Of a stretch of DNA of 7,180 bases, positions 1 through 5,527 are shown piece after piece. The position numbers and the translations under genes were made by a program. Position 1 is the stretch's first letter, and each line of letters opens with the position of its first letter. The DNA is from Thiomargarita sp. (lineage in GTDB: Bacteria; Pseudomonadota; Gammaproteobacteria; Beggiatoales; Beggiatoaceae): contig JAUXCJ010000049.1 of assembly GCA_030618965.1 (NCBI GenBank), positions 1 to 7,180 of the forward strand. Reading direction: 5' to 3'. The notes beneath the pieces are model-generated. The model was not told where the DNA came from and did not search any database. It was given only the letters and a program-made list of their open reading frames with translations.

Positions 1-39
1 TGTGAGCCAAGGAGTTGAAAAATGATGTTGTCTTCCTAA

Positions 40-186
40 GACCGCTTGGCCTCCGACTTTGCTGCTTCTATCCCTTTAGCTTTAGATGTTGCAGTGCGCG
101 ATGGGCGCATTCAGCGGGGACAGACGCTGTTATTGGAAGGCGTTGGGGGCGGTTTTACTTGGGGTGCTGTTGTTTTAACATTTTGA
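40..186 (+). pseudogene. fabH: 3' end of fabH (beta-ketoacyl-ACP synthase III), reading frame broken
   Basis: The frame ending at the TGA at 184-186 translates to an unmistakable FabH C-terminus: [18 protein letters not shown], then a segment closing with [13 protein letters not shown]. FabH is the condensing enzyme that starts fatty acid synthesis from acetyl-CoA and malonyl-ACP, and it normally sits just before fabD, as here. Going left, similarity fades abruptly at about position 60. The family motif HGNTSAAS, which carries the active-site Asn, reads LASDFAAS instead. The same frame meets TAA at 37-39 and TGA at 16-18. An ungapped comparison still places D-R (40-45) where E. coli FabH has DR, so the damage looks like decay, clustered sequence errors or a junction rather than a different gene. 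Only the last 39 residues are secure. A functional fabH would have to lie elsewhere, or the left edge is poor sequence. Identity of the 3' part is sure; its status is not. Confidence 0.75.
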
Positions 187-204
187 TATATCACATATAA
201 TTGC

Positions 205-1152
205 ATGAAATACGCTTTTGTTTTTCCTGGTCAAGGTTCTCAATCGGTTGGTATGTTAGCTGATTTAAACCAGACTTATTCTATTGTCAAAAACACTTTT
301 GATGAAGCCTCTGAAATATTGGGTTATGATTTGTGGAAATTAGCGCAAGAAGGCCCTGAAGAGCAGTTAAATCAAACGGAAAAAACGCAACCCGCATTGC
401 TTGCCAGCGGCGTTGCTGTCTGGCGAATTTGGCAAAGTCAAATTAACGCTGAACCCGCAGTTATGGCTGGGCATAGTTTCGGCGAATATAGTGCTCTTGT
501 TTGTGCAGGAGCATTAGATTTTAAAGATGCAATCAGCTTGGCACAAGATCGTGGTCGTTTTATGCAAGCTGCGGTATCTGAAGGTGAAGGCGCAATGGCG
601 GCTATTTTGGCATTAAAAAATGAGCAAATTATTGAAATTTGTGCCACTGCCGCTGAAAATGAGGTAGTTTCACCAGTCAATTTTAATGCGCCCGGGCAAG
701 TTGTTATTGCTGGGCATCGTGCCGCTGTTGAGCGTGCGATAACGCAGGCTAAAGCAGCTGGTGCTAAGCGAGCTATATTATTACAAGTAAGTGTGCCAGC
801 ACATAGTAGCTTGATGCTACCTGCCGCAGAAAAAATGGCAGAGCGTTTGGCTTCAGTGAACATAACTATTCCGAAAATTCCTGTCATTCATAATGTTGAT
901 GTATCCATTAAAACAAATCCCGCCGAGATTAAAACAGCTTTAATAAGTCAACTTCATAATCCAGTACGTTGGGTTGAAACTATTGAAAAAATGGTTGATG
1001 ATGGTGTGACATTATTATTTGAAAGCGGTCCGGGCAAGGTGTTGACGGGTTTAAATAAACGCATTGCTCGTCGCACTATGAAGGCTTTACCAATTGTTGA
1101 TTCTAAAACATTAGAAGAGGCTTTACAGGCATTGGAGGTTCAGCCAGCATGA
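205..1152 (+). CDS. fabD: Malonyl-CoA:ACP transacylase FabD
   Basis: A 315-residue protein that moves malonyl from CoA to acyl carrier protein in the cytoplasm, supplying the extender for every elongation round. It is colinear with E. coli FabD, about one residue shorter before the active site. GQGSQ at residues 9-13 forms the oxyanion loop. GHSFGEYSA (89-97) carries the nucleophile Ser91, Arg116 is the carboxylate-binding arginine, His200 in VPAHSSLM completes the dyad, and Gln249 sits in QLHNPVRW. The C-terminal FESGPGKVLTGL segment is also typical. The ATG at 205 gives the usual family N-terminus MKYAFVFPGQGSQ. No good Shine-Dalgarno is seen upstream (the region is AT-rich), so translation may be coupled to fabH, whose stop lies 18 nt away. 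It overlaps fabG by 4 nt. Confidence 0.97.
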   Translation: MKYAFVFPGQGSQSVGMLADLNQTYSIVKNTFDEASEILGYDLWKLAQEGPEEQLNQTEKTQPALLASGVAVWRIWQSQINAEPAVMAGHSFGEYSALVCAGALDFKDAISLAQDRGRFMQAAVSEGEGAMAAILALKNEQIIEICATAAENEVVSPVNFNAPGQVVIAGHRAAVERAITQAKAAGAKRAILLQVSVPAHSSLMLPAAEKMAERLASVNITIPKIPVIHNVDVSIKTNPAEIKTALISQLHNPVRWVETIEKMVDDGVTLLFESGPGKVLTGLNKRIARRTMKALPIVDSKTLEEALQALEVQPA

Positions 1153-1892
1153 ATATAGATTTAACAGGCAACATTGCTTTAGTCACTGGAGCTAGTCGTG
1201 GAATTGGGCAAGCGATTGCATTAGGTTTAGGGCAAGCTGGGGCTATTGTATATGGTACAGCTACAACCGCTGCTGGTGCTGAGCGAATCACACAGTCTTT
1301 GAACGAGCAAGGTATCAAAGGCGAAGGCAAAGTGCTTGATGTTGCTAATCCTGATTCAATCAAGACTTTGGTTACCAGTTTTGGCAAAGAAATGCCCAGT
1401 ATTTTGGTGAACAATGCTGGTATTACCCGTGATACACTGTTGATGCGAATGAGTGAAGATGATTGGAATGATGTCATCAATGCGAATTTAACCGGGGTTT
1501 ATCGCTTATCTAAAGCTTGTTTACGTGCCATGATGAAGGCTCGGTATGGACGCATCATCACAATCAGTAGTGTGGTTGGTGCGACTGGTAATGCGGGACA
1601 AGTGAATTATTCCGCGACAAAAGCTGGGGTGATCGCTTTTAGTAAGTCTTTAGCGCAAGAAGTCGGTAGTCGTGGTATTACGGTTAATGCCGTTGCCCCC
1701 GGATTTATTGATACTGATATGACGCGCGGCTTATCTGAAGCACAACGCACAGCTATTTTGCAACAAATTCCGCTAAACCGTCTGGGTGAGGCAAAAGAAG
1801 TGGCTTCATCAGTAGTATTTTTAGCTTCAAAAATGGCTGCTTATATTACTGGTGAAACATTGCATGTGAATGGTGGCATGTATATGAGTTAA
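1149..1892 (+). CDS. fabG: 3-oxoacyl-ACP reductase FabG
   Basis: A 247-residue classical short-chain dehydrogenase that reduces beta-ketoacyl-ACP to (R)-3-hydroxyacyl-ACP with NADPH, the first reductive step of elongation. Visible motifs are the Rossmann glycine motif TGASRGIG (13-20), LDV (63-65), NNAG (88-91), the Asn of the NANLTG stretch (111-116), catalytic Ser141 in ISSVVG, and the YxxxK pair Tyr154/Lys158. PGFIDTDMT (184-192) and a family-typical C-terminal VNGGMYMS follow. Length matches the family (E. coli 244). The start overlaps the fabD stop as ATGA (1149-1152), with GGAGG at 1134-1138 giving a 10-nt spacer, so it has its own good ribosome site as well as coupling. The position between fabD and acpP confirms FabG rather than a generic SDR. 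Confidence 0.96.
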   Translation: MNIDLTGNIALVTGASRGIGQAIALGLGQAGAIVYGTATTAAGAERITQSLNEQGIKGEGKVLDVANPDSIKTLVTSFGKEMPSILVNNAGITRDTLLMRMSEDDWNDVINANLTGVYRLSKACLRAMMKARYGRIITISSVVGATGNAGQVNYSATKAGVIAFSKSLAQEVGSRGITVNAVAPGFIDTDMTRGLSEAQRTAILQQIPLNRLGEAKEVASSVVFLASKMAAYITGETLHVNGGMYMS

Positions 1893-1907
1893 TCAGTTTT
1901 AACTGAT
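1892..1907 (+). other. Small hairpin at the fabG stop, upstream of acpP
   Basis: ATCAGT (1892-1897) and ACTGAT (1902-1907) form a 6-bp perfect stem with a TTTA loop, beginning in the last base of the fabG stop codon. No T run follows directly, so it is not a convincing terminator. It might stabilise an RNA end or mark a processing site ahead of acpP. The AT-rich stretch after it (1908-1933) could hold an acpP promoter, but no clear -35/-10 pair is visible. Confidence 0.3.
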
Positions 1908-1943
1908 AAATAAGTGTTTTTAATCTAATATAAAGAGGGTAAT

Positions 1944-2183
1944 ATGAGTACCATCGAAGAGCGTGTCAAGAAAATAGTTATTGAACAATTGGGTGTTAAA
2001 GAAGAAGAGGTGAGTAACGCATCTTCTTTTGTCGAAGACCTCGGAGCAGATTCTCTTGATACAGTAGAACTGGTGATGGCACTAGAAGAAGAGTTCGAGT
2101 GCGAAATTCCTGATGAAGAAGCTGAAAAAATTCAAACGGTACAAAATGCGCTTGATTATATAACAGCTAATTCAAAAGAATAA
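1944..2183 (+). CDS. acpP: Acyl carrier protein
   Basis: A 79-residue, strongly acidic four-helix carrier protein. The motif [20 protein letters not shown] (residues 32-51) contains Ser37, which takes the 4'-phosphopantetheine arm on which all acyl intermediates of type II fatty acid synthesis ride. The length and the recognition helix after Ser37 are those of the primary AcpP, not of a specialised polyketide carrier. A GAGGG ribosome site (1935-1939) lies 4 nt before the ATG. It is separated from fabG by 51 nt and followed by a hairpin terminator at 2208-2247, so it may be expressed at a different level from its neighbours, as expected for a very abundant protein. Confidence 0.97.
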   Translation: MSTIEERVKKIVIEQLGVKEEEVSNASSFVEDLGADSLDTVELVMALEEEFECEIPDEEAEKIQTVQNALDYITANSKE

Positions 2184-2207
2184 GTTTATTTGGTTTGATT
2201 GATCAAA

Positions 2208-2247
2208 AAGCCTCGTTGCGTCTCTCATCGCACGGGGCTTTATTTTT
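2208..2247 (+). terminator. Rho-independent terminator/attenuator between acpP and fabF
   Basis: The left arm AAGCCTCGTTGCG (2208-2220) pairs with CGCACGGGGCTT (2229-2240) around an 8-nt loop, with one T-G wobble and one bulged T. The run TATTTTT (2241-2247) follows at once, and an A run precedes the stem. This is a standard intrinsic terminator shape. Because fabF starts only 15 nt after the T run with no visible promoter of its own, it most likely ends part of the transcripts, raising acpP over fabF and mltG. Confidence 0.75.
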
Positions 2248-2261
2248 GTAAAGGTGTCAAA

Positions 2262-3509
2262 GTGACTAAAAGACGTGTTGTCGTTACTGGAATTGGCGCG
2301 GTTTCCCCCCTAGGTTTGACTGTAAAAGAAAGCTGGGAAACCGCGCTAGCTGGAAAAAGTGGAATAGCAACCATTACTGATTTTGATGTTTCTGGTTTTG
2401 CCACGCAATTTGCAGGGCAGGTAAAGGGGTTTGATGTCAAAAAGTACCTACCCCACAAAGAAGCCAAAAAAATGGATGTTTTTATCCATTATGGGATTGC
2501 AGCTTCTGTGGAAGCGATTGAAGATGCTGGCTTAGAAATTACAGAAGCTAATGCCGAGCGGATAGGTGTAGCGGTTGGCTCTGGTATTGGCGGATTGCCT
2601 GGTATTGAAAAAGGCCATAATGCTTATATTCGTGGTGGCCCCCGTAGAATTTCACCCTTTTTTGTACCGAGTAATATTATCAATATGATTTCGGGCAATT
2701 TATCGGTAAAATTCGGTATCAAAGGCCCAAATTATGCTATAACTACCGCTTGTTCAACAGGTACACATAATATTGGTAGTGCTGCCCGATTGATTGAATA
2801 TGGTGATGCCGATGTGATGATTGCTGGTGGTGCAGAAATGGCCAGTTCAGAAATGGGCATTGGTGGATTTGCCGCTGCTCGTGCTTTATCTTCGCGTAAT
2901 AATTCACCTGAAACCGCTAGCCGCCCTTGGGATAAAGATCGTGATGGTTTTGTACTTGGTGATGGTGCAGGTGTATTAGTATTGGAAGCGTATGAAATAG
3001 CAAAACAGCGTGGCGCATATATTTATGCTGAATTAATCGGTTCAGGTATGAGCGGCGATGCTTATCACATGACTTTACCGCAACCTGACGGAGATGGGGC
3101 ACGGCGTTGTATGTTAAATGCCTTGAACAATGCTGGTTTGAACCCTGAAGCAATTGATTATATCAACGCGCATGGTACTTCAACACCTGCTGGTGATAAA
3201 GTTGAAACTCAGGCGATTAAAAACGCATTTGCTGATCATGCCAAAAAATTAGCCATTAGTTCAACAAAATCTATGACCGGGCATTTATTAGGAGCAGCAG
3301 GGGGCTTAGAAGCGGTATTTTGTGTCTTAAGTCTTCGTGATCAAATTGCACCGCCGACGATTAATTTGGTCAATCTTGATCCTGCCTGTGAAGGTTTGGA
3401 CTATGTGCCTAATCAGGCGAGAGAAATGACAATTAATGTGGTTTTGTCGAACTCATTTGGATTTGGTGGGACAAATGGCACTTTAGTGTTTCAAAAGTGG
3501 AACGGATAA
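2262..3509 (+). CDS. fabF: 3-oxoacyl-ACP synthase II FabF
   Basis: The elongating condensing enzyme, joining malonyl-ACP to acyl-ACP. The thiolase-fold protein has 415 residues (E. coli 413). Catalytic Cys164 lies in [10 protein letters not shown], His304 in [11 protein letters not shown], Lys336 in SSTKSMTGH and His341 just after it. The C-terminal gate motif NSFGFGGTN spans 397-405. The start chosen is GTG at 2262, giving [18 protein letters not shown], the family N-terminus, with AAGG at 2251-2254 as ribosome site. An in-frame TTG at 2199 would add 21 residues encoded by the terminator hairpin and is not believable. The Cys-His-His triad, rather than Cys-His-Asn, separates it from FabH. 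The stop abuts the mltG ATG. Confidence 0.96.
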   Translation: MTKRRVVVTGIGAVSPLGLTVKESWETALAGKSGIATITDFDVSGFATQFAGQVKGFDVKKYLPHKEAKKMDVFIHYGIAASVEAIEDAGLEITEANAERIGVAVGSGIGGLPGIEKGHNAYIRGGPRRISPFFVPSNIINMISGNLSVKFGIKGPNYAITTACSTGTHNIGSAARLIEYGDADVMIAGGAEMASSEMGIGGFAAARALSSRNNSPETASRPWDKDRDGFVLGDGAGVLVLEAYEIAKQRGAYIYAELIGSGMSGDAYHMTLPQPDGDGARRCMLNALNNAGLNPEAIDYINAHGTSTPAGDKVETQAIKNAFADHAKKLAISSTKSMTGHLLGAAGGLEAVFCVLSLRDQIAPPTINLVNLDPACEGLDYVPNQAREMTINVVLSNSFGFGGTNGTLVFQKWNG

Positions 3510-4571
3510 ATGTTTAGAATTCTATTTATCCTACTATTATTGTTGACTATAATAGCAGGCGGTGCGGGATATTGGATCTATCAATATCATCTCACCGCCC
3601 CATTACCCGTTGATGAAGATTTCCATTATACAGTTGATCAAGGTGTAGGATTGCGTCATATTGCCATTGATTTGATGGATAAAAAATTGCTTAATTATCC
3701 TGCTGCATTTTCTTGGGTTGCATTGGCTCGCTATCAACAAAAAGCACATTTGATTAAAAGCGGAGAATATCTAGTTCCAAAAGGAACAACGCCGCAGAAA
3801 TTGTTGAATCTTATCATAGCCGGAAAAACGATACAGCATAGTTTGACTTTAATCGAAGGCTGGAATTTTCGGCAAGTGCTGGCAGCGGTACGAAAACATC
3901 CACAAATTGTGCAAACGCTTGGTGATATTGATAATAAAGCCATTATGGCAAAACTAGGCTGGCCAAAGCAGCACCCAGAAGGGCGTTTTTATCCTGATAC
4001 CTATTTGTTTCCAACTGGTACAACCGATGTCGTTTTTTTACAGCGAGCTTATAAGAGTATGGAAACTGAATTAGAAATGGCATGGGAAAAACGGCAAGCT
4101 GATTTACCCTTAAAAACCTCTTATGAAGCTTTAATACTGGCATCTATTATTGAAAAGGAAACGGGAGTTCCTGAAGAGCGTCCGCTTGTAGGTGGTGTTT
4201 TTGTGCGACGTTTAAAAAAAGGTATGCTTTTACAAACTGATCCCACAGTGATTTACGCGCTGGGTGAAGCTTATGATGGCAATATTAGAAAACGGGATTT
4301 AAAAGTGAATAATCCTTACAATACCTATAAAAACAAAGGACTAACCCCAACTCCGATAGCAATGCCCGGACGTGCTGCCTTATATGCTGCTGTGAATCCT
4401 GCCGAAGGTGACGCATTATTTTTTGTAGCCAAAGGCAAAGGAAAACACCATTTTTCAGCTACTTATAAGGAACATAATTGTGCGGTTATTGAATATCAAT
4501 TAAAAGAAAAATCTCCGCGCCGTTATCGGAGACAATGCAAAAAATATCCAAGCTGTCCAGTATGCAGATAG
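3510..4571 (+). CDS. mltG: Endolytic murein transglycosylase MltG (YceG family)
   Basis: An inner-membrane enzyme that cleaves nascent peptidoglycan strands and is thought to set glycan chain length. Of its 353 residues, 4-24 form a single hydrophobic membrane anchor with the rest periplasmic. A LysM-like subdomain spans roughly 40-105 (SGEYLVPKGTTPQKLL). The YceG catalytic part contains EGRFYPDTYLFP (157-168), ASIIEKETG (211-219, holding the conserved catalytic glutamate), LQTDPTVIYALG (241-252), NPYNTYKNKGLTPTPIAMPG (268-287) and HHFSATYKEHN (313-323). The ATG follows the fabF stop with no gap. The family normally ends near KEHN..V..Y..., but here about 19 extra residues follow position 334. 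They are basic and contain three Cys (343, 349, 352), encoded across the start region of the next gene. This tail may be a lost stop codon rather than a real domain. Confidence 0.93.
   Translation: MFRILFILLLLLTIIAGGAGYWIYQYHLTAPLPVDEDFHYTVDQGVGLRHIAIDLMDKKLLNYPAAFSWVALARYQQKAHLIKSGEYLVPKGTTPQKLLNLIIAGKTIQHSLTLIEGWNFRQVLAAVRKHPQIVQTLGDIDNKAIMAKLGWPKQHPEGRFYPDTYLFPTGTTDVVFLQRAYKSMETELEMAWEKRQADLPLKTSYEALILASIIEKETGVPEERPLVGGVFVRRLKKGMLLQTDPTVIYALGEAYDGNIRKRDLKVNNPYNTYKNKGLTPTPIAMPGRAALYAAVNPAEGDALFFVAKGKGKHHFSATYKEHNCAVIEYQLKEKSPRRYRRQCKKYPSCPVCR
4512..4532 (+). promoter_or_regulatory. Hairpin covering the ribosome site of the kinase-like gene
   Basis: TCTCCG (4512-4517) and CGGAGA (4527-4532) form a 6-bp perfect, GC-rich stem with a 9-nt loop inside the mltG tail. 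The right arm contains GGAG (4528-4531), the only Shine-Dalgarno-like sequence near the next gene's candidate starts. Ribosomes translating mltG would open the stem, so translational coupling is a reasonable reading. The spacing to the ATG at 4535 is short (3 nt), which weakens the idea. Confidence 0.4.
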
Positions 4572-5110
4572 GAATTTGCGGCAGCCACCGCACTGGTAAA
4601 ACCACTTTAGCCGAAGCTATTTCCAAAAAAACTGGAATACCCTTCCTTAAAACCAGTACCAGTGCAGTTTTTCAACAACATGGATTAGATCCAGCCCAAC
4701 CGCTTGATTTTAAAACTCGCCTATGGATTCAACAACGAGTGATAGAAGCAGCAGTTGAGGTTTGGAAACAGGGAGCGTTTGTAACCGATAGAACGCCCTT
4801 AGATTTCATGGCTTATACGCTGGCAGAATGCCAAGGTGATACTGTAGTTGACTTTTTAGCGTTAGAAGCTTATCTAAACCAATGTTTTGCCGTCACGCAT
4901 AAATTTTTCACAAGCCTTGTGCTAGTTCAACCAGCGATTCCATTAGTTTCTGAACCGGGTAAGGCTGCATTGAATAGGGCATATATTGAACACCTCAATA
5001 TAATCATTCAAGGCTTATGCCATGATGAACGCCTTTCTTGTCCTTCAATTATCATTGAACGCGATATTATCCAGCTTGAGGCTAGAGTTCAAAGGGTTTT
5101 GGGGGTATAA
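4535..5110 (+). CDS. P-loop kinase-like NTPase (AAA_28/NadR-kinase-like), substrate unknown
   Basis: A 191-residue cytoplasmic protein with a Walker A motif GSHRTGKT (16-23) directly after the first strand. An exposed TDRTPLDFMAY segment (84-94) resembles the DR/D acceptor region of small nucleotide and nucleoside kinases. A basic stretch, PGKAALNRAYIEHLN (141-155), could be the lid, and a C-terminal strand reads PSIIIERD. The pattern recalls AAA_28 proteins and the kinase half of NadR. It occupies the place where thymidylate kinase follows mltG in many gammaproteobacteria, but it lacks the usual Tmk opening (IEG.EGAGKTT). I would not call it Tmk. Two starts are possible: ATG 4535, overlapping mltG by 37 nt, or ATG 4562 (Met10), overlapping by 10 nt and giving MQIGICGSHRTGKTT. 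The second looks more like a normal P-loop N-terminus and could use stop-restart coupling at the mltG TAG. The real substrate cannot be read from sequence. Confidence 0.75.
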   Translation: MQKISKLSSMQIGICGSHRTGKTTLAEAISKKTGIPFLKTSTSAVFQQHGLDPAQPLDFKTRLWIQQRVIEAAVEVWKQGAFVTDRTPLDFMAYTLAECQGDTVVDFLALEAYLNQCFAVTHKFFTSLVLVQPAIPLVSEPGKAALNRAYIEHLNIIIQGLCHDERLSCPSIIIERDIIQLEARVQRVLGV

Positions 5111-5129
5111 AGAGTTGAATTATAAAAAC

Positions 5130-5165
5130 AACTACAGGGATTGCATTGTAAGATAAGGATAATAC
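5130..5165 (+). repeat. Repeat unit A (+) of a three-copy repeat cluster
   Basis: It begins AACTACAGGGATT (5130-5142) and continues through a spacer with TTGTAAG to AAGGATAA (5155-5162). The same arrangement (AACTACARGGAT, then an AT-rich spacer of about 11-15 nt, then AGGATAAGGCA-like) recurs in unit B (inverted) and unit C (direct). It starts 20 nt after the kinase-like gene's stop. Its two halves can pair with unit B (5207-5219 and 5189-5200) into a long interrupted hairpin. Confidence 0.7.
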
Positions 5166-5183
5166 CCCAGTTCAGCTTAGGTT

Positions 5184-5219
5184 TTGCCTTATCCTTGCTT
5201 ATATAAAATCCTTGTAGTT
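5184..5219 (-). repeat. Repeat unit B (inverted) of the cluster
   Basis: Read on the - strand it starts AACTACAAGGATT (5219-5207), runs through TTATATAAGC and reaches AAGGATAAGGCAA (5196-5184). It differs from unit A by one base in the first 13, and a G-U pair would tolerate that change. It lies between units A and C and is complementary to both, so it can pair with either one but not with both at once. Confidence 0.7.
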
Positions 5220-5267
5220 CATTAACTACAGGGATGAGTTATAACATAGGATTAAGGCAGGCTTTTT
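5185..5267. terminator. Nested hairpins in the convergence zone, probable bidirectional terminator
   Basis: The inner stem is ATCCTTGTAGTT (5208-5219) with AACTACAGGGAT (5224-5235) and loop CATT: 12 bp with one G-U pair. Read on the - strand it is followed by TTTATAT (5207-5201), a modest T run that suits the Roco/ATPase side. The outer stem, TGCCTTATCC (5185-5194) with GGATTAAGGCA (5249-5259) and one bulged T, is followed on the + strand by GGC and TTTTT (5263-5267), which suits the end of the fab-mltG operon. No other terminator is visible between the two converging gene sets. Confidence 0.5.
5224..5260 (+). repeat. Repeat unit C (+) of the cluster
   Basis: It starts AACTACAGGGATG (5224-5236), has a spacer GAGTTATAACAT, then AGGATTAAGGCAG (5248-5260), carrying one extra T relative to unit B. 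Only 4 nt (CATT) separate it from unit B. Its right end supplies the stop codon (5252-5254, read on the - strand) and the last codons of the ATPase remnant, which suggests that the repeat arrived at or replaced the end of that gene. Confidence 0.7.
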
Positions 5268-5518
5268 AATTGTTCCTTCTGTCTTTTTGAAGCAGTAATC
5301 ATATCTGTTTTGAGATTTTTATAAAATTCAAAGTATGCACCTTGGTTATATTCAAGCTGAACTTCATTAAAGGCTTCTATACATTCTTTAGAATGAGAAG
5401 TGATAAATAGTTGGCAATTCGCATCGGCACTCGCTTGAAAAATAAGTTGCCATAATTTTTTGTAGTTGGTGTAATGTATGCCGTTTTCTATTTCATGTGA
5501 ATCATAGTTTGGTTTCCG
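5252..5518 (-). pseudogene. C-terminal remnant of an AAA15/OLD-like ATPase
   Basis: An 88-codon open frame without a usable start codon: it is bounded upstream by TGA (5519-5521), and its only in-frame ATG lies near the 3' end. It encodes HEIENGIHYTNYKKLWQLIF, then DANCQLFITSHSKECIEAFNE. These match the end of the Walker B region (family form IDEIENGLHY), the helix after it, and the sensor/switch TTHSxExIxAF segment of AAA15-type ABC-like ATPases, relatives of OLD. The Walker A and signature parts, several hundred residues, are absent, and the residues before EIENG (RKPNYDSH) are not family-like. The 3' end, LKSLP plus stop, falls inside repeat unit C. It looks like the leftover of a gene deleted at the left of a mobile or defence-type region. 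Its stop-flanked start lies only 9 nt after the Roco stop, in the same reading frame. Confidence 0.7.
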
Positions 5519-5527
5519 TCAGGTTAT

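Noticed and set aside
15..200. Open frame of 61 codons starting with TTG over the fabH end
   Set aside because: It runs out of frame over the clear FabH C-terminus, and its product has no family character. Some resemblance of its first residues (KNDVVF) to FabH may reflect a frameshift but is too short to use.
438..1480. Two long open frames on the - strand opposite fabD and fabG
   Set aside because: They lie antisense to strongly conserved genes, have low-complexity Ala/Ser/Pro-rich products and no ribosome site.
1892..1907. Hairpin after fabG as a terminator
   Set aside because: The stem is short and AT-rich and has no adjacent T run.
2199..2261. Upstream extension of fabF from a TTG start
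   Set aside because: The added 21 residues are encoded by the terminator hairpin, and the FabF family begins at the GTG at 2262.
4535..5110. Thymidylate kinase (tmk) by position
   Set aside because: The P-loop GSHRTGKT and following residues differ from the Tmk signature; position alone is not enough.
5184..5219. Classical REP element, because of GTAG in unit B and TGCCTTATCC resembling enterobacterial REP
   Set aside because: The tetranucleotide is not placed at the foot of a unit-internal palindrome, and the body does not match; the resemblance is too slight for a family name.
5130..5235. CRISPR-like array from the recurring AACTACAGGGAT
   Set aside because: There are only three units, in alternating orientation, with unequal spacers that are themselves partly repeated; no cas genes are seen.
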